A stretch of DNA of 64,000 nucleotides from Benincasa hispida (GCF_009727055.1 NC_052352.1:26603322-26667321); one strand, 5' to 3'; shown: positions 36,362-48,200, counted from the stretch's first letter. The notes: a model not told the origin generated them from the sequence alone. Numbers and translations: made by a program.

Positions 36362-36450
36362 ATGAGTTTAACTCAACAATAATTGACATGATCTTTCTCT
36401 CTAGAGGTTGAAGGTTCAATCTCTCGTCCCATAGTTGTCATAATAAAAAA
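36362..36450 (+). repeat. tRNA-derived SINE-like trace
   Basis: GAGTTTAACTCAACAATAATTGACA resembles a degenerate pol III A box, and GGTTGAAGGTTCAATCTC about 35 bases later resembles a B box (GGTTCGAATC). An A-rich tract follows. A second A-box-like piece (TATAGCTCAATCGATTAAAG) is at 37868-37890. Confidence 0.45.
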
Positions 36451-36518
36451 AATATTTTTTAATTTCGATTGAAGAACTAAATAAACAATTATTTTTTAAA
36501 AAAATAAAAGAAATAAGA

Positions 36519-36839
36519 CCCCGTTCGGTAATCATTTCGGTCTCGTTTGGTAACCATTTGTTTTTTTATTTTTATTTTTGAAAATTAAGCATATTTCATC
36601 TACATTTCTTACAATAATTTGTATATCTCTTAAATACAATTGTTGAATTCTTAGACAAATTCCAAAATAAAAACAACTTTTTGAAAATTACTTTTTTCAA
36701 TTATCAGAATTTAACTTGTTTTTTATATCATTGGTGAAAAGTAGATAACAAATAAATAAATTTAGAGGTGGAAATAGTGTTTCATAGGCTTAATTTTCAA
36801 AAATAAAAACAAAAAACGAAATGATTACCAAACGGAATC
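36519..36839. mobile_element. MITE-like element with about 50-bp terminal inverted repeats
   Basis: The left end (CCGTTCGGTAATCATTTCG, then GTTTGGTAACCATTTG... to GAAAATTAAGC) is mirrored at the right end, which reads in reverse GATTCCGTTTGGTAATCATTTCG...GAAAATTAAGCC. No coding capacity. Similar ends recur at 36841-36890, 37110-37150 and 28750-28800, so it is a dispersed family. Confidence 0.65.
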
Positions 36840-38640
36840 TTCATTTCTTGTTTTTGGTTTTTGAAAATTAAGTTTATAAACATTACTTCCATCTCCAAAT
36901 TTCTTCATTTTTTATTTTATTTTTATCAAGGATTTAAAAAAACAAGCCTAATTTTGAAAATTAAAAAAGAAGTAACTTTTAAAAATTTGTTTTTGTTTTT
37001 TATACTTGGCTAAAAATTGAACCATTGTACTTACAAGAAATATGCAAATTATTATAAGAAATGGGGATGAAATATATTTAATTTTTAAAAACAAAAAATG
37101 AAAGTCCGATTTGATCACTATTTGATTTTTTATTTTTGAAAATCAAATCTATGAGACTACTTTCATTTTCAAATTTCTTTATTTGATATTTTCTTTTTAC
37201 TAAATTAATACAGGTTCAATGTCCCACATGCAATCAAATGAAGGTATTTTCCATCTACATCTTTATTTGGTAGACAATATACAAAATGAAAAAGAACACA
37301 GAAGACAAAATAAAACATGTGGGACATAGAAAACTTTCAACATAACACAAAGAAATAATAATAAAATGGGCAAAATGAATAGAAAACTTAAAAGATTATT
37401 GTGGTAGTTATGAAAAAAGAAAAGAAATGAAATAGAATAATAATAAATAAAAAAAAACATGTCAACCACAAAACTTAACCATGAGTGCTTATCATATCTA
37501 TTTTATTTTATTATTATTTTTTTGCACCTAATTCAAAATCATTTTTAAATAAATATTCATACTTAAAAGAAAAACAAGGGGTAATTAAAAAGGATGAAGC
37601 ATGCTCTTCTTTATTAGCCTTTATTTTTTTCACCACCAAATTGAACAAGCATGCTTCGTTATAAAGGCAGGAACTAAATGCTCTTTTTTGTCATGGACTA
37701 CACATTCTTGCTTTTACTAACATCAAAATCTAAATTATTTTAAGAAAATGATGACGTGGGTTTCAATTTTAAATTTAACACATAAGCACTTTTTACTTAA
37801 CAAAAGTGTTTTTTTCTTGATCAAATTAAATTATTTGATTTATATTTATTAATTCGTGGCAAATTGATTATAGCTCAATCGATTAAAGTATCATTAATAT
37901 TTAAGCTGATTTGATTTTTCATCCACGTTTATAATGTTGTACTTTGAAAAATAATAATGATATTGAAACATGTAATGCCTAGTTATATGTCTAAATCCTT
38001 ATTTAAGTCTTATATTTTCATATTTATTATATAAAAAAAATGAATGGAATTATTCCAACCTTCAACTAAAAAAAAGGGACAGTACAAACCAATCTATATA
38101 TATATATTACAAATTAAATGTTAGTTTTGTCTATATACTCTTAATTTTAGTTTATTTTAGCTTTTGAACATTTAAAGTGTTCATTTTTTTTAGTGAATAA
38201 TTTAATATGTTCATTTTGGTTCACATACTTTCAATTTTTGTTCATTTTAATCTTTAAATCTCAAAATTTAAATTTTAGTCCTCATACTTTTAAAAAATAT
38301 ATTTTTGAAGATTATTTGCAAAATTTTAATAAAATTATATATATACCGTAGAAACCTTTAACACTAATTTGTAGTTATGTTTTAAAAAAAATAGTAAATA
38401 AGGTTTCATGTTAAAATTTCATTTGTAAATTGAGATAGACATTAATGAATGGACCAAAGATATTTTTGAAAAATATGATTCAAGAAGATATTTTAAAGGT
38501 AATTAATTTAAAATAAATAAAATTTTTCTTATATATATATGTATCGAGAGAGTTGAAAAGGTAAATTGGGTTAGATTTTTTTTTTTTTTTTTAAAACAAT
38601 AGCTCATTTGTAAAAAATAGAAAAATTTAGTCTATATTTA

Positions 38641-38965
38641 TTTAGCTATATGTAGAAAACCCTTTCATAGTTAAAAATGGGCCGGCCTACATGAGCCCAA
38701 CAACTATCTGGGTCGAGCCGAAACCTAATGGGCCATGATGCCCATTCAAGTTCATGTGTTTTGGCGGTGTGAGGAGAAAATCTAATTTCCTTGGTCACTG
38801 TAGATTGGGGGAATTCCACTCGCTTCTCCTTCAACACTGCCATTGAAGAAACCCCAAATTTCTTCCACAGAAATCAGGAAAAAAGTATCGAGGAATCTGA
38901 ATTCAGACGAAAATTGGGAGCATTTTTCTTCATCTTTTTATCGTTCGTCTTACATTTCGAGACGA
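38641..38965 (+). promoter_or_regulatory. CSN5 promoter and 5' UTR with three site II motifs
   Basis: TGGGCC at 38678-38683 and 38729-38734 and AGCCCA (TGGGCT reversed) at 38694-38699 are site II (TGGGCY) elements, bound by TCP factors and common in promoters of growth-related plant genes. No TATA box is clear. The 5' UTR probably includes the TCTCC/TTCAAC region just upstream of the ATG at 38966. Confidence 0.5.
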
Positions 38966-41900
38966 ATGGAGCCGTTTCCGTCATCATCACAAATAGCTCA
39001 GAAAACCTGGGAGCTTGAGAACAATATCATCTCCGTCGATACTCCTCCGACCACCTCCAAAGCTTCAGATTCTGCCTCCGATGCGATATTCTACTACGAC
39101 GAGGCCGCACAAGCCAAGTTCCAGCAGGAAAAGCCGTGGCAAAATGATCCTCATTACTTCAAGCGTGTGAAGATCTCTGCGCTCGCGCTTCTTAAAATGG
39201 TGGTCCATGCACGCTCCGGCGGAACTATAGAGGTCATGGGACTTATGCAGGGGAAGACTGATGGAGACGCTATTATAGTCATGGATGCCTTTGCTTTGCC
39301 CGTCGAAGGTACCGAGACTAGGGTTAATGCCCAGGCTGATGCGTACGAGTATATGGTTGATTATTCTCAGACGAATAAGCAGGTTTTTCTTATATTCTCT
39401 TTGAATTCGTCGTTTCTGATCGCTTTTTTCTTCCTAATTAGTTGAAAATATATTTCTATGATTTGGTTCGACAAGTTTCATATACGCACGTATGTTATGT
39501 ATGAGAGTCTGGGTTTATTTGGCATTGTTGAGCGTTTCATTGAAGGAGTATATACTGAAGTTGAATGCATTTTGTCGTTTATCCTTATGTTTGTTTTTGA
39601 TGTGCAGATATCTAATTTCGTTAAATTTCTCACATCATAGATCCAATGCTGACGGTTTTTGAATTTCTCGAGTTTCTTTAGAATTGATAAATTTCCTACA
39701 TATGTAGTAGTGAAGTGATGTCGTCTATCTGTGAATTCCTTACAAGCTTCGTAGTCTTTATATTATGGTTCTCTTATGACTTAGGCGGGGAGGTTGGAGA
39801 ACGTTGTAGGATGGTACCATTCTCATCCAGGTTACGGATGCTGGCTTTCGGGTATTGATGTTTCCACACAAATGTTAAACCAACAATTTCAGGAGCCATT
39901 TCTGGCCGTTGTAATTGATCCTACAAGAACTGTTTCTGCTGGGAAGGTTGAGATTGGGGCTTTCAGGACCTACCCTGAAGGATATAAGCCACCAGATGAG
40001 CCTGTTTCTGAGTATCAGACCATCCCACTGAATAAGATTGAAGACTTTGGTGTGCATTGTAAACAGGTTTCTTCCCTTGATCTTTCATCTTCTTAGATTT
40101 CCTTAGTTTATTTTTCATTGGGTACACGCTTTTCTTAAACTTCTACATGTTATTGCAGTATTATGCGCTTGATATCACTTATTTCAAGTCTTCACTTGAC
40201 TGCCACCTCTTGGATTTACTTTGGAACAAGTACTGGGTTAATACTCTTTCTTCTTCTCCTCTCTTGGGTAATGGAGATTATGTTGCTGGGCAAATTTCAG
40301 ATTTAGGTATCATTGTCTTCATCACAACACATTCAATTTAATATTTCGACTCAAATCATTAGATGTGATCTGAATTTTATATAATTCTTTTTAGTTGTTT
40401 ATTTTGTGCTTTGCAGCTGAAAAACTTGAGCAGGTGGAGAATCAGTTGGCTCACTCCCGCTTTGGGCCATTGATAGCTCCTTCTCAGAGGAAGAAGGAGG
40501 TATTTTATGTCATTTCTCTTATTCTTTCTTCTTCTATGTATACGTAGAAGCATACACAGCTCTCTATGGTACATGCATCCATCTATTTCCTAAGCTATAA
40601 AAGATGATCTATTGTAATTTGTTCTATAGGATAAACTATGCATATTTTGTATCCGATCTTTTAGGCTATAAACCACATATTACAGTAACTGAGGGTGGGG
40701 AGAGAACAATTCGAGACCTTTTGATACTGATTCTGAGTGTTCATATTGGATATTTTAAAGTTTAATTTTACTTCTCAGAAATTATTCCCTTAGATAGATG
40801 CACTCTTCGCTACTTGGCTATTTTGTACTGTGGTTGGCCTTTTTATTCATTTGTTGTCCTAGGTATCGAGCATAGATTAATATCTATATTAGCAGCAGTT
40901 TTGCTTTGAATTTGAAATACCTGTTATTTCTTTAGACTTTTAGTTCAACCACATGTGGGTGAGGATTTGAATAGTTGCCTTTTGGTCGAGGATATAATGC
41001 CTCAACAAATTGAGCTCTGTGTGTGTGTGTTTGTGAATATAAAGAATAAATAACTGATTCTTGCGACAGTTATGATATCAATTGGTTATATTAAAATACT
41101 TAACTCAGGCCCAAATTGGCATAGCCTGTTATTTCTTTAGACTTTTAGTTCAACATGTGGGATGTAATGCCTCAACCAATTGAGAGTTATGTTGGGGTTA
41201 GCCAAGTAGAGATAACCAATTGATATCATAACTGTTGTAAGAATCAGTTATTTATTTATTTATTTATTATTATTATTATTATTTTGATAAGAAACATTTT
41301 ATTGATTAATGAAATATGGGAAATCCAAAAAGTCGGAAGGCTATTACAAGAAGCATCTCCAATTGGAGACTATATAAGATAAGTTGAAATGATTAAAAGC
41401 GTGCTTATCCTTTATTCTTTATATTCCCAAACACACCCACATACTAGAAACCAACCTCCATTTAAGAATAAAACTACAGAAAGGAGGCCATGAAAAGAAA
41501 AGGCAAAAAAAAAAAAAAAAAAGGGAAAAAAAGAAAAAGAACCAAACAAAAGAAGCCACCAAGAAAGGAAATTGTTGTTTTGTCTTTTTAGGTCTGACAC
41601 AAAGATTTCGATTAACCAAGTTTTTCTTGGTTGGACACATTACTCCATTCACCAGTTTTATGCATCCTATTCTCTTCTTTTAGAAGTAGGTCCTTTTATC
41701 CCCTGCGTTGGAAATTATGCAGAGCAAATTGTTGTGTTACTGGTTTGTATTGGTGATGCTAGTTGCTAGCACATCCATGTGTACTTTACGATTTATGTTT
41801 ATATTATCCTTTTGTTGGTACTAAATGTATGTCCTGTTTTGGCAGTGTCGAATTAACTTTGACATGTTCTTCTGTTATGTGGTTAACAAGAATTCTCTCC

Positions 41901-42381
41901 TTTTAAATTCAACTCTCACAAGACTTTTGGAACAAAAAAGATAAAATGAAATTGTACTTCTTTAAATTTGTTAATGGCAATGCACAACACACTCCCTCTA
42001 AGTAAGCTAGTTGCTCTACGCAAGATTCATTTTGACACCCAAATGAACTCTTGTTCGTTCATATACAAGCATTATGTTTTGTAATTTGATCCTCCATTTG
42101 CAGGAAGATTCCCAACTTGCTAAGATCACTCGTGACAGTGCAAAGATAACGGTGGAGCAGGTTCATGGTTTGATGTCACAGGTTACTCGCGTTACCCTCC
42201 ATTCTTAGTCTGCATGTTCATTTCACAAAAGAGCATCTCAAAGTTGCACATTATTCTCTAACCGCAGTTTTGGTACCTTTTTCTTGCTTAGGTTATTAAG
42301 GACATCCTTTTCAACTCAGTGCGACAATCCAACAAATCCCGGCCCGAGCCATCCGGTCCGGAACCAATGGTGGAAAGCTGA
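38966..42381 (+). CDS. CSN5: COP9 signalosome subunit 5 (CSN5/JAB1), 6 exons
   Basis: Metalloprotease subunit of the COP9 signalosome that removes NEDD8 from cullins and so regulates cullin-RING E3 ligases. Plants need it for light-controlled development and hormone responses. Predicted 365 residues, the usual CSN5 length. Exons: 38966-39382, 39785-40066, 40159-40306, 40417-40499, 42104-42181, 42292-42381, all GT-AG with frames that close. The JAMM/MPN+ active site is complete: Glu89 (in [10 protein letters not shown]), His151 and His153 ([14 protein letters not shown]), Ser161, Asp164. The carboxy-terminal helices end in [15 protein letters not shown] start at MEPFPSSS because the upstream in-frame ATG (38843) adds a segment unlike CSN5 and lies in the probable 5' UTR. 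Many plants have two paralogues (CSN5A and CSN5B), which I cannot tell apart here. Confidence 0.97.
41046..41256. repeat. Inverted repeat in CSN5 intron 4 (44-bp arms)
   Basis: Arm 41046-41089 (AATAAATAACTGATTCTTGC...) pairs with 41213-41256 at 42 of 44 bases. The interior includes a partial repeat of 40920-40960 (TGTTATTTCTTTAGACTTTTAG). A likely MITE or foldback insertion in a 1604-bp intron. Confidence 0.75.
41270..41545. repeat. Possible reverse-oriented retroposon tail in CSN5 intron 4
   Basis: TTGATAAGAAACATTTTATTGAT at 41284 followed by AT-rich text and an A-rich tract at 41505-41530. I recognise the opening as common in plant intronic repeats but cannot name the family. Confidence 0.35.
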
Positions 42382-43220
42382 TGTTCCAAGCTTTTGCAAG
42401 TCCAGGAGCTGATGAAATTATAACATCCTGATGCTCAATGTCTTCCTACGCCACAGCAATTAGTAAGAGAAAGATGCAGATGCTTGTGTTCTTTGCTGGG
42501 GCATGTTTGTTTGATATTTGCGCTCTTTGTGCAGCCATTTACAGAGTACTGAGATTCTTCTTTGGGTTGCCTTAGCTTAAGAGCTTTTAACGGACGGAAT
42601 ACTTCTTACTATAGTTTTTTCTTTTGTTAACCGTAGACCAGGCAGTTCAATTCACTTCTCTGCTTCTTATTGTTGAAATTTAATCATCTAGTGCCGAGCC
42701 TCTGCGGGCTGCAGTTTTTTTTTTTTAGTCCATGTAAACTTAGCCACTAACTGCAAAATCTCATACCATTAACAGGTATCTGCTCACAATTGGGTTATTA
42801 GAAAAATCAGCGGTAAAGTAAAGAAAATTGCTTTATTATTAAACTGCGTACAAAATTTCAACAGTGAATTGAATGCATCTATGAAACAAAATTGCGTTTT
42901 TATTTGAAATCTTATCAATTTTTAACCAAACATACAAAAGTTAGCAAGATGATAAAATTTAAAATTTAGTTCTTCAAAGTTATTGTTATTATTTTTAATA
43001 AGATACTTCATGAATATATTTTCACAATAAATAAAATAGATCTTCATAGATATTAAATTGTTTAGAAAAAAAGAGAAAAGAACTCAATAGGAAATAATTT
43101 TAAGATTTATAAAAAAAGTTTAAATTTAAACAATTAAAATACACGAGCTAAAATAGACAAAGCAAGGTTTAAAATACAATGATAAAAGAAATAACATTTT
43201 AACCCAATATAATTTATAAA
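42382..43220. other. CSN5 3' UTR and AT-rich flank
   Basis: Probable 3' UTR to about 42760 (TTTTGTTAACC, then the sequence becomes AT-rich). No further gene is visible before the repeat at 43221. Confidence 0.55.
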
Positions 43221-43376
43221 TGTTGGGAATGCGACCAAAGTCCCACATTGGTTAGATAAGAGTAGGATCGTGGGTATATAAGTGAGAATGACTATCTTCA
43301 TTGGTATGAGACCTTTTTGTGGTGAAACAAAAAACAAACAAAGCTAGGAGGGTTATCATAAGGGTAAATCCAAAGC
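43221..43376 (+). repeat. LTR-like repeat fragment with USE/TATA-like promoter layout
   Basis: Starts TGTTGGGAATG. Contains GTCCCACATTG (43240-43250), one base from the plant snRNA upstream sequence element RTCCCACATCG, and TATATAA at 43275-43281, 24 bases further. ATTGGTATGAGACC follows. I recognise this text as a dispersed plant repeat, probably a short LTR. No snRNA body follows. Confidence 0.5.
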
Positions 43377-43439
43377 ATGAACGATTACAAGGATGTGCGC
43401 AGCTTGAATTTAACTGATTACCTTCCTAGACAAACCAAC

Positions 43440-43869
43440 AGGATCGATTCCAGAATCGGTCCAATGCTCACTTGCTCCATGTCCTTCATTCTTTGTAGTG
43501 TTGCAACGCTGATGTTTTTGCCCTCAAGCGTTGGTGATACAACTTCGGAGCGTCACGACGCTTGGAGTAGCGTTGCAACGCTGGGTCAATCCTCGTTCCC
43601 TCAGTAGCAATGATGCTCGATGGCTGATCATACTTGGTGGAACTCGATGGTATTTTGGTCTTTTCAACTCCTTTGAAGTCCGGATGTTCAAATTAACTCC
43701 AAATTACTTCATATTAATCCAGTTCTTCACCAAATGATTAATTCAACATCTTGATTGTTCGGTATCTACAAAATAGGAAAATAAACACATAAAATCTATT
43801 AACGAGCCCAAATTAAGCTAGAAACAATAACTCTTTTTTAGAACAATAACTCTTTTTTAGAGCTAACAT
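43440..43869 (-). mobile_element. LTR fragment, palindrome-pair family, - orientation
   Basis: The - strand reads TGTTAGCTCTAAAAAAGAG from 43869 and follows the LTR at 48476 closely (the ACCGAACAATCAAG, CATCGAGTTCCACC blocks), then ends near 43440. It has the palindrome pair 43549-43562 and 43569-43582 and a single copy at 43497-43510. Confidence 0.75.
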
Positions 43870-44205
43870 TGATAGTTTATTTCGTGGGTTTTTCTCCAAC
43901 TAGCGAGTTTTCTAGCTTTTTTGGATTTCTCTGCTTCAAGGTAAGATTTTTTCTATTCTTTGTTGATTATTGCATATATTTGTCGAATGGTTGAAAGATA
44001 TCTATATGGATTCTTTCCTGTTTTGAATGGGTTGGAGGATTTGGGCATTTTGATATTGAATATATGAATGAAATTGTTGGGATTTTTTTATATGCAGGTG
44101 AATTTTTGTGTGGTTGTTAAGAGTTTGGAGTGTTTTTTTGGGTAAGGGTTGAGAAGGGGTTGTGAGAGTTTGCCTAGGAACCAAATTTTGTGAGCTTACC
44201 TTTTT

Positions 44206-45236
44206 GTGGAAATCATTTCCATGGGTCCTAGGAGAGTAGGAAGAAGGGAAGCTAGTTTTGGTGGGCATGGGCTACACCAAGATCCAGTTTTCGAGCACCC
44301 TAGGTTTAGCTCTCAAGAGGCCCTAGATAGATACCACCACGTAGTGCCTTCTAGAAAGATTGTCCCAGAGAGAGCCTTATCCCTAGAGGCCGACTTTTAC
44401 CCACATATCACTATTGCTATAGAGCAAAGGGGGTGGGAGCCTTTGGCAACCCGTCCTGGCAAGGCGGTTGTCCCACTAGTTAGAGAGTTCTATGCCAACA
44501 TCGACGAAGGTAGGGACTATTCATTGGTGAGAAGCATTAGGGTTCCCTTTTCATCGTCTCACATCAATGAAGTCTACAGTTTACGTGACTTCAACGATGA
44601 ATACAATGGGTTCTGTTCTCAGCAGTTCTCCAAGGAGGAGGTGATAGAGGCCTTATGTGGTCTAGGATTTCAATAGGCCAGGTTAAAAGGGGTGGCTGTG
44701 AGATTCAAGGGACGGATATGTCCATCACTGGCCAAATCTGGCATGCCTTTGTATATTCTAGATTCATGCCAATTCTCTAGCTCAAAGACGTCATGAAGGA
44801 TCGGGCTAAACTCCTGTACTGTATAGTCCAAGGATTGTCCATCAACGTCGGTCGAGTCATTAAGGCTTTGATCCGTCATTGTGAACGGTGTTTATCACTG
44901 GTAGCTTAGGACACCTTAACTTGATTACTGAGCTGTGTTGTAGGTCTAGGGTGGAGATTTCTGACGATGAAGAGAGGATGAGGGGTCAAGCTGCCATCTA
45001 TAGGTCTTCAGTTTCTGCCTTCCGTGGGCGAGGTGCGAAAGGGCATAGATCCGATGATGAAGGGGAATACGAGGATGTCCCAGCGGCAGAGAAGCTTCCT
45101 GATGCTGGTCCCCAGGGCTAGTATGCGATTCTGGTGGCTGAGGAATCTTACGAGGAGAAGGCCTTGAGGATAGCCACTGAAGCACTGAGTCGCGAGGCGA
45201 ATGGAAAGAATGTTGAACTTCATTTCTAATGAGAAC
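44206..45236 (+). pseudogene. Retroelement-associated 'putative plant transposon protein' domain, broken
   Basis: An open frame of about 150 codons (44206-44676) contains the pattern RFSSQEALDRYHHVV..RKIVPERAL, WEPLATRPGKAVVPLVREFYAN and VPFSSSHINEVYSL, which resembles the plant-only domain often carried by Athila-type elements (PF20167 as I recall; its function is unknown). After a stop at 44674-44676, the expected continuation (LINxLC-like: LITELCCRSRVE, then acidic ISDDEERM) appears in other frames to about 45120. Stops make it a pseudogene. No role in the host is suggested. Confidence 0.6.
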
Positions 45237-46644
45237 CACCTCTATTAAGACATCATCAGATTCTAGAGCGGTCTTTAGAGAGACCCAGACTCTCTTGACT
45301 CTGGCTAAGGCTAGTTTTCTTTTCCCTTCCTATTTTATTTTGCCCTTGATTTTTATTTTTATTTTTATTTTTACTTTTATTTTCTTTTTCATTTTTTGTT
45401 ATCTTTAGTTTTAATTTTTCTTTCTTTTAGTTTTGCTAATTTTTTTGTTTTGTAGGTTGTCTTTTGTAGTTTTTCTTTCGTTTTTCTCTTTTTGTAGGCC
45501 TTTCCAGAGCCTAATCAAGCAAAGAGGCACCACCACCATCCCGTGCGCGCATCATTTTTAGGGGAGGTTTTCTGTTCCATTGTCTTTATTTTTATTGAGC
45601 TTTATTTAAAATACATTGGAGACAATGTATTACTTTAAGTTGGGGGTGGGGTACCTGTTGGGTAGTTTTTATATTAGCTTGGGGTCTTTGAGTGCTATGC
45701 TCGGACAATGTGTGTGCTTGATTGCCTTGTTAGCTTTTTGCTCTGTTGTTATCACGATAATTTATGACGCACTCTTCTTGTGATGAAATTTGCATGAAAG
45801 AACGTTAGGAATGCATGATCATGATTTTTAGCCCAAACTAAAAAAAAATTCTTGTCTCTTGCATCTTTAAATCATTGCTTTTGCGAAATTAGTGTCTTGC
45901 ATGCTTAGAATTGGGTTAGTTGGTTTATACTTCCGTTGTCACCCCGAAAGGTCCACCTTTGACTTAAGAGTAACCATACTTGTTTTAAAGCAAAACTTGA
46001 CAAAGTACATAAAATAGGGCCTACTATGAGCTAAAAAAAGGGAGAAAAGAAAAAGAAAGAAACAAATTAGTTGCAATTCTGAAAAAAAAAAGGAAAAATT
46101 CATGAAAAAGATAGGCATTTGTTGACGTGCTTGCAAAAAAATAGTGTGTGTGTGTGCATGGATGAGGTGAAAAGAGCTACCTCCGCCGTGTCTAGTCAGG
46201 GCCCATAAGAAAAGAGTGTTAGGTTTCCGGTGATGGAGTGTGAAAGCTAGCCCTCTAGATAAAATAATTGCCCTTTTATGTTTTTTGTGTGTGTGTTTGG
46301 GCACCCTTGTCTTAGTGTTGCTTTTTTTTTGCAAGTGTGGTATGTCTGAGGTCGATAATCGAACAAAAGTAGAGGAAAACAGGAGGAGGACATTTTAAAG
46401 CTCTTTCGAGCTATGCAAGCTTAACTAGCAAAACTCTAGGTCCACTCATGCATGAATAGATTAAGAACAATTCTTAAACTTCTGGTTCATTGATTGATCA
46501 TAATTGAATTTCGTTCTTGATTTCAAATTTCATTCCATTTGACTGTTGAAACTGGAGTAACAACATTGAGAATTAAGCTAGCATATTTTTTATTGATTTA
46601 TATTCTATTTTGTGTGTTTCTACCTTGCTCGAGATGAACAAGAA

Positions 46645-46660
46645 TTAAGTTGGAGGTGTT
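46645..46660 (+). promoter_or_regulatory. Polypurine tract of the 46661 LTR
   Basis: TTAAGTTGGAGGTGTT lies directly before the LTR start TGATAGC at 46661. A similar word (TTAAGTTGGGGGTGGGG) occurs about 1 kb upstream near 45637. Confidence 0.65.
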
Positions 46661-48183
46661 TGATAGCTATGAAAAAGAGCTATTATTCCTCGTTTAATTC
46701 AGGCTCGTTATCGAATTTTACGTGTTTATTTCCCTATTTTGTAGGTACCGAGCAACCAAAAGGTAGAATCGAAAATTTAAAGATGATTTGGGTTAATTTG
46801 AAGCAATTTGGAGGTGATTTGAGTATCTAAGCTTCAAAGGAGTCAAAAAGGCCAAAATTCCCTTATTTCAGCGTCGCAACGCTTGTGGATTGGTTTGTCC
46901 TGATGCTCGTCCAACGCTGTAAGACAAAATGGGTAGCGTTGCAACATTACCCATCAACGTTGCAACGCTACGAGCTTTGACGGACGCGCGCGCACACAAG
47001 TGAGCGTCAGGGCAGCGTTGGACTTCTTCACCCTGACGCTCTTGATCAGCTGTCTCAACGTTGCAACGCTAGTTCTAGCGTTGCGAAACTGTCCCGTTTT
47101 CTATAAATAATCTCCTTCAATTTTAGGTTAATTCATGCTGAAAATTGTATTGAATCTCAATGGAGGTCGATGAGAGGTCGAACTCTTCCTTTTCCTTTAT
47201 GTTTTCAGTATAATTAGGTTAGTTTTTCATTTATTTTGGATGATGAACGTGTATTTGGACGCATCTCATTGGTTTGTCTATAAATCGATGAGGTAATTCT
47301 TTATCTAGTTCTTGGATCAAACAATTTGTGTAATTCAATGAGTTTTTTTGTCTAGCTTTGTGTTTTTAATTTAGAATTGTGTTTTCTTTGAATCTTGCTT
47401 GATTTCGATTTTCTCTTATGTGTTGGATTGACACCCCTATCATAATTGCATATCCCCGCTAGTTAAATTCAAGCTCTCACATATCCTTGTAATCGTCCAT
47501 GCTTTGAGTTTACCTTTTGTAGCATCGATTAAATGAGCATGCTTAGGTGTATAGGCTGACCAAGAATCTTTGCATCGCATATTTAATCCAGATTCAAAGA
47601 ATAAATTGATTATTTGAAAAATGATTTTCTTGACACTTAATCAACATAGTTGAATTCTAAATCTTAATGCATGTGTTTCTAGTTCTTTATGGCCGCTAAA
47701 GACCCAATTGCATCTAGAAGCATGTAGTTTAGTTAGGGCACGGTCTTTCCAACCTTAATTACGAATTAGGACGCTTGATTGTTTTCGAATTAATTGATTG
47801 TCGGCCTTTGTAGAGATTAGTTAATTTACATCAATTGGGTAGTTGTGTATGTATAATTCGAAGACATGATCCTTTGGTGGAAAACAATGATTTAAATTAC
47901 ATCAAATTGTTATTTGATCCGAAAACTAGATGAACCAATTATCGTTTCATTTATCCCTAGCAATTTATCTTTCTTGCATTTTATTCAAATTTCAACCAAA
48001 AACCAAAACCCAATTTTTACTGTTATTCCAAGGTCAATTTTAATTTAAAAGAAATTAATTCATCATTTCTCTGTGGTTCGACCTCACACTTACCACTATT
48101 GCTACACTTTAGTAGTAATCGGAATAGTTCGGGTAATTACAAATTTTTCTTTTGTTATGATTTAGGTTGAATCAACGACATCA
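46661..48183 (+). mobile_element. LTR of the palindrome-pair family (1523 bp)
   Basis: Starts TGATAGCTATGAAAAAGAGC, directly after a polypurine tract, and ends ACGACATCA. Carries palindrome pairs at 46935/46956 and 47057/47077 and a TATA box at 47102-47110. Homologous to 48476-49359. Confidence 0.8.
47102..47110 (+). promoter_or_regulatory. LTR TATA box next to palindrome pair
   Basis: TATAAATAA, separated by 11 bases from the end of the pair 47057-47090. The same spacing occurs at 49128 in the next LTR. Confidence 0.65.
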
Positions 48184-48200
48184 GTTCTGGATCTGAATAG

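Larger units (their letters stand above)
32547..38640. other. AT-rich intergenic region with small repeats
   Basis: About 6 kb without a supported gene. It holds a 41-bp duplication (34141-34225), a TA microsatellite (34366-34386), an inverted repeat (35610-35690), a SINE-like trace (36362-36450), a MITE-like element (36519-36839), and a second tRNA-like A-box trace (37868-37930). Many poly-A/T tracts. The open frames (33573, 33811, 37263) are low-complexity and not credible. Confidence 0.65.
43870..46660 (+). mobile_element. Internal region of an Athila-type element (palindrome-pair LTR family)
   Basis: Runs + from the edge of the reversed LTR fragment to the polypurine tract before the LTR at 46661. 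It carries the broken reading frame 44206-45236, then a T-rich non-coding part (45320-45490), a purine word TTAAGTTGGGGGTGGGG near 45637, and a region that recurs at 50380-51343. The 5' LTR and gag-pol are absent, so it is a remnant. Confidence 0.65.

Noticed and set aside
38843..38965. In-frame upstream ATG extending CSN5 by 41 residues
   Set aside because: The extra segment is unlike CSN5 amino ends, and MEPFPSSS at 38966 gives the normal family length.
45939..46334. A 131-codon - strand frame with His/Lys-rich and Phe-rich stretches
   Set aside because: It arises from purine-rich low-complexity DNA in a retroelement 3' region; the near copy at 50750-51150 does not keep it.
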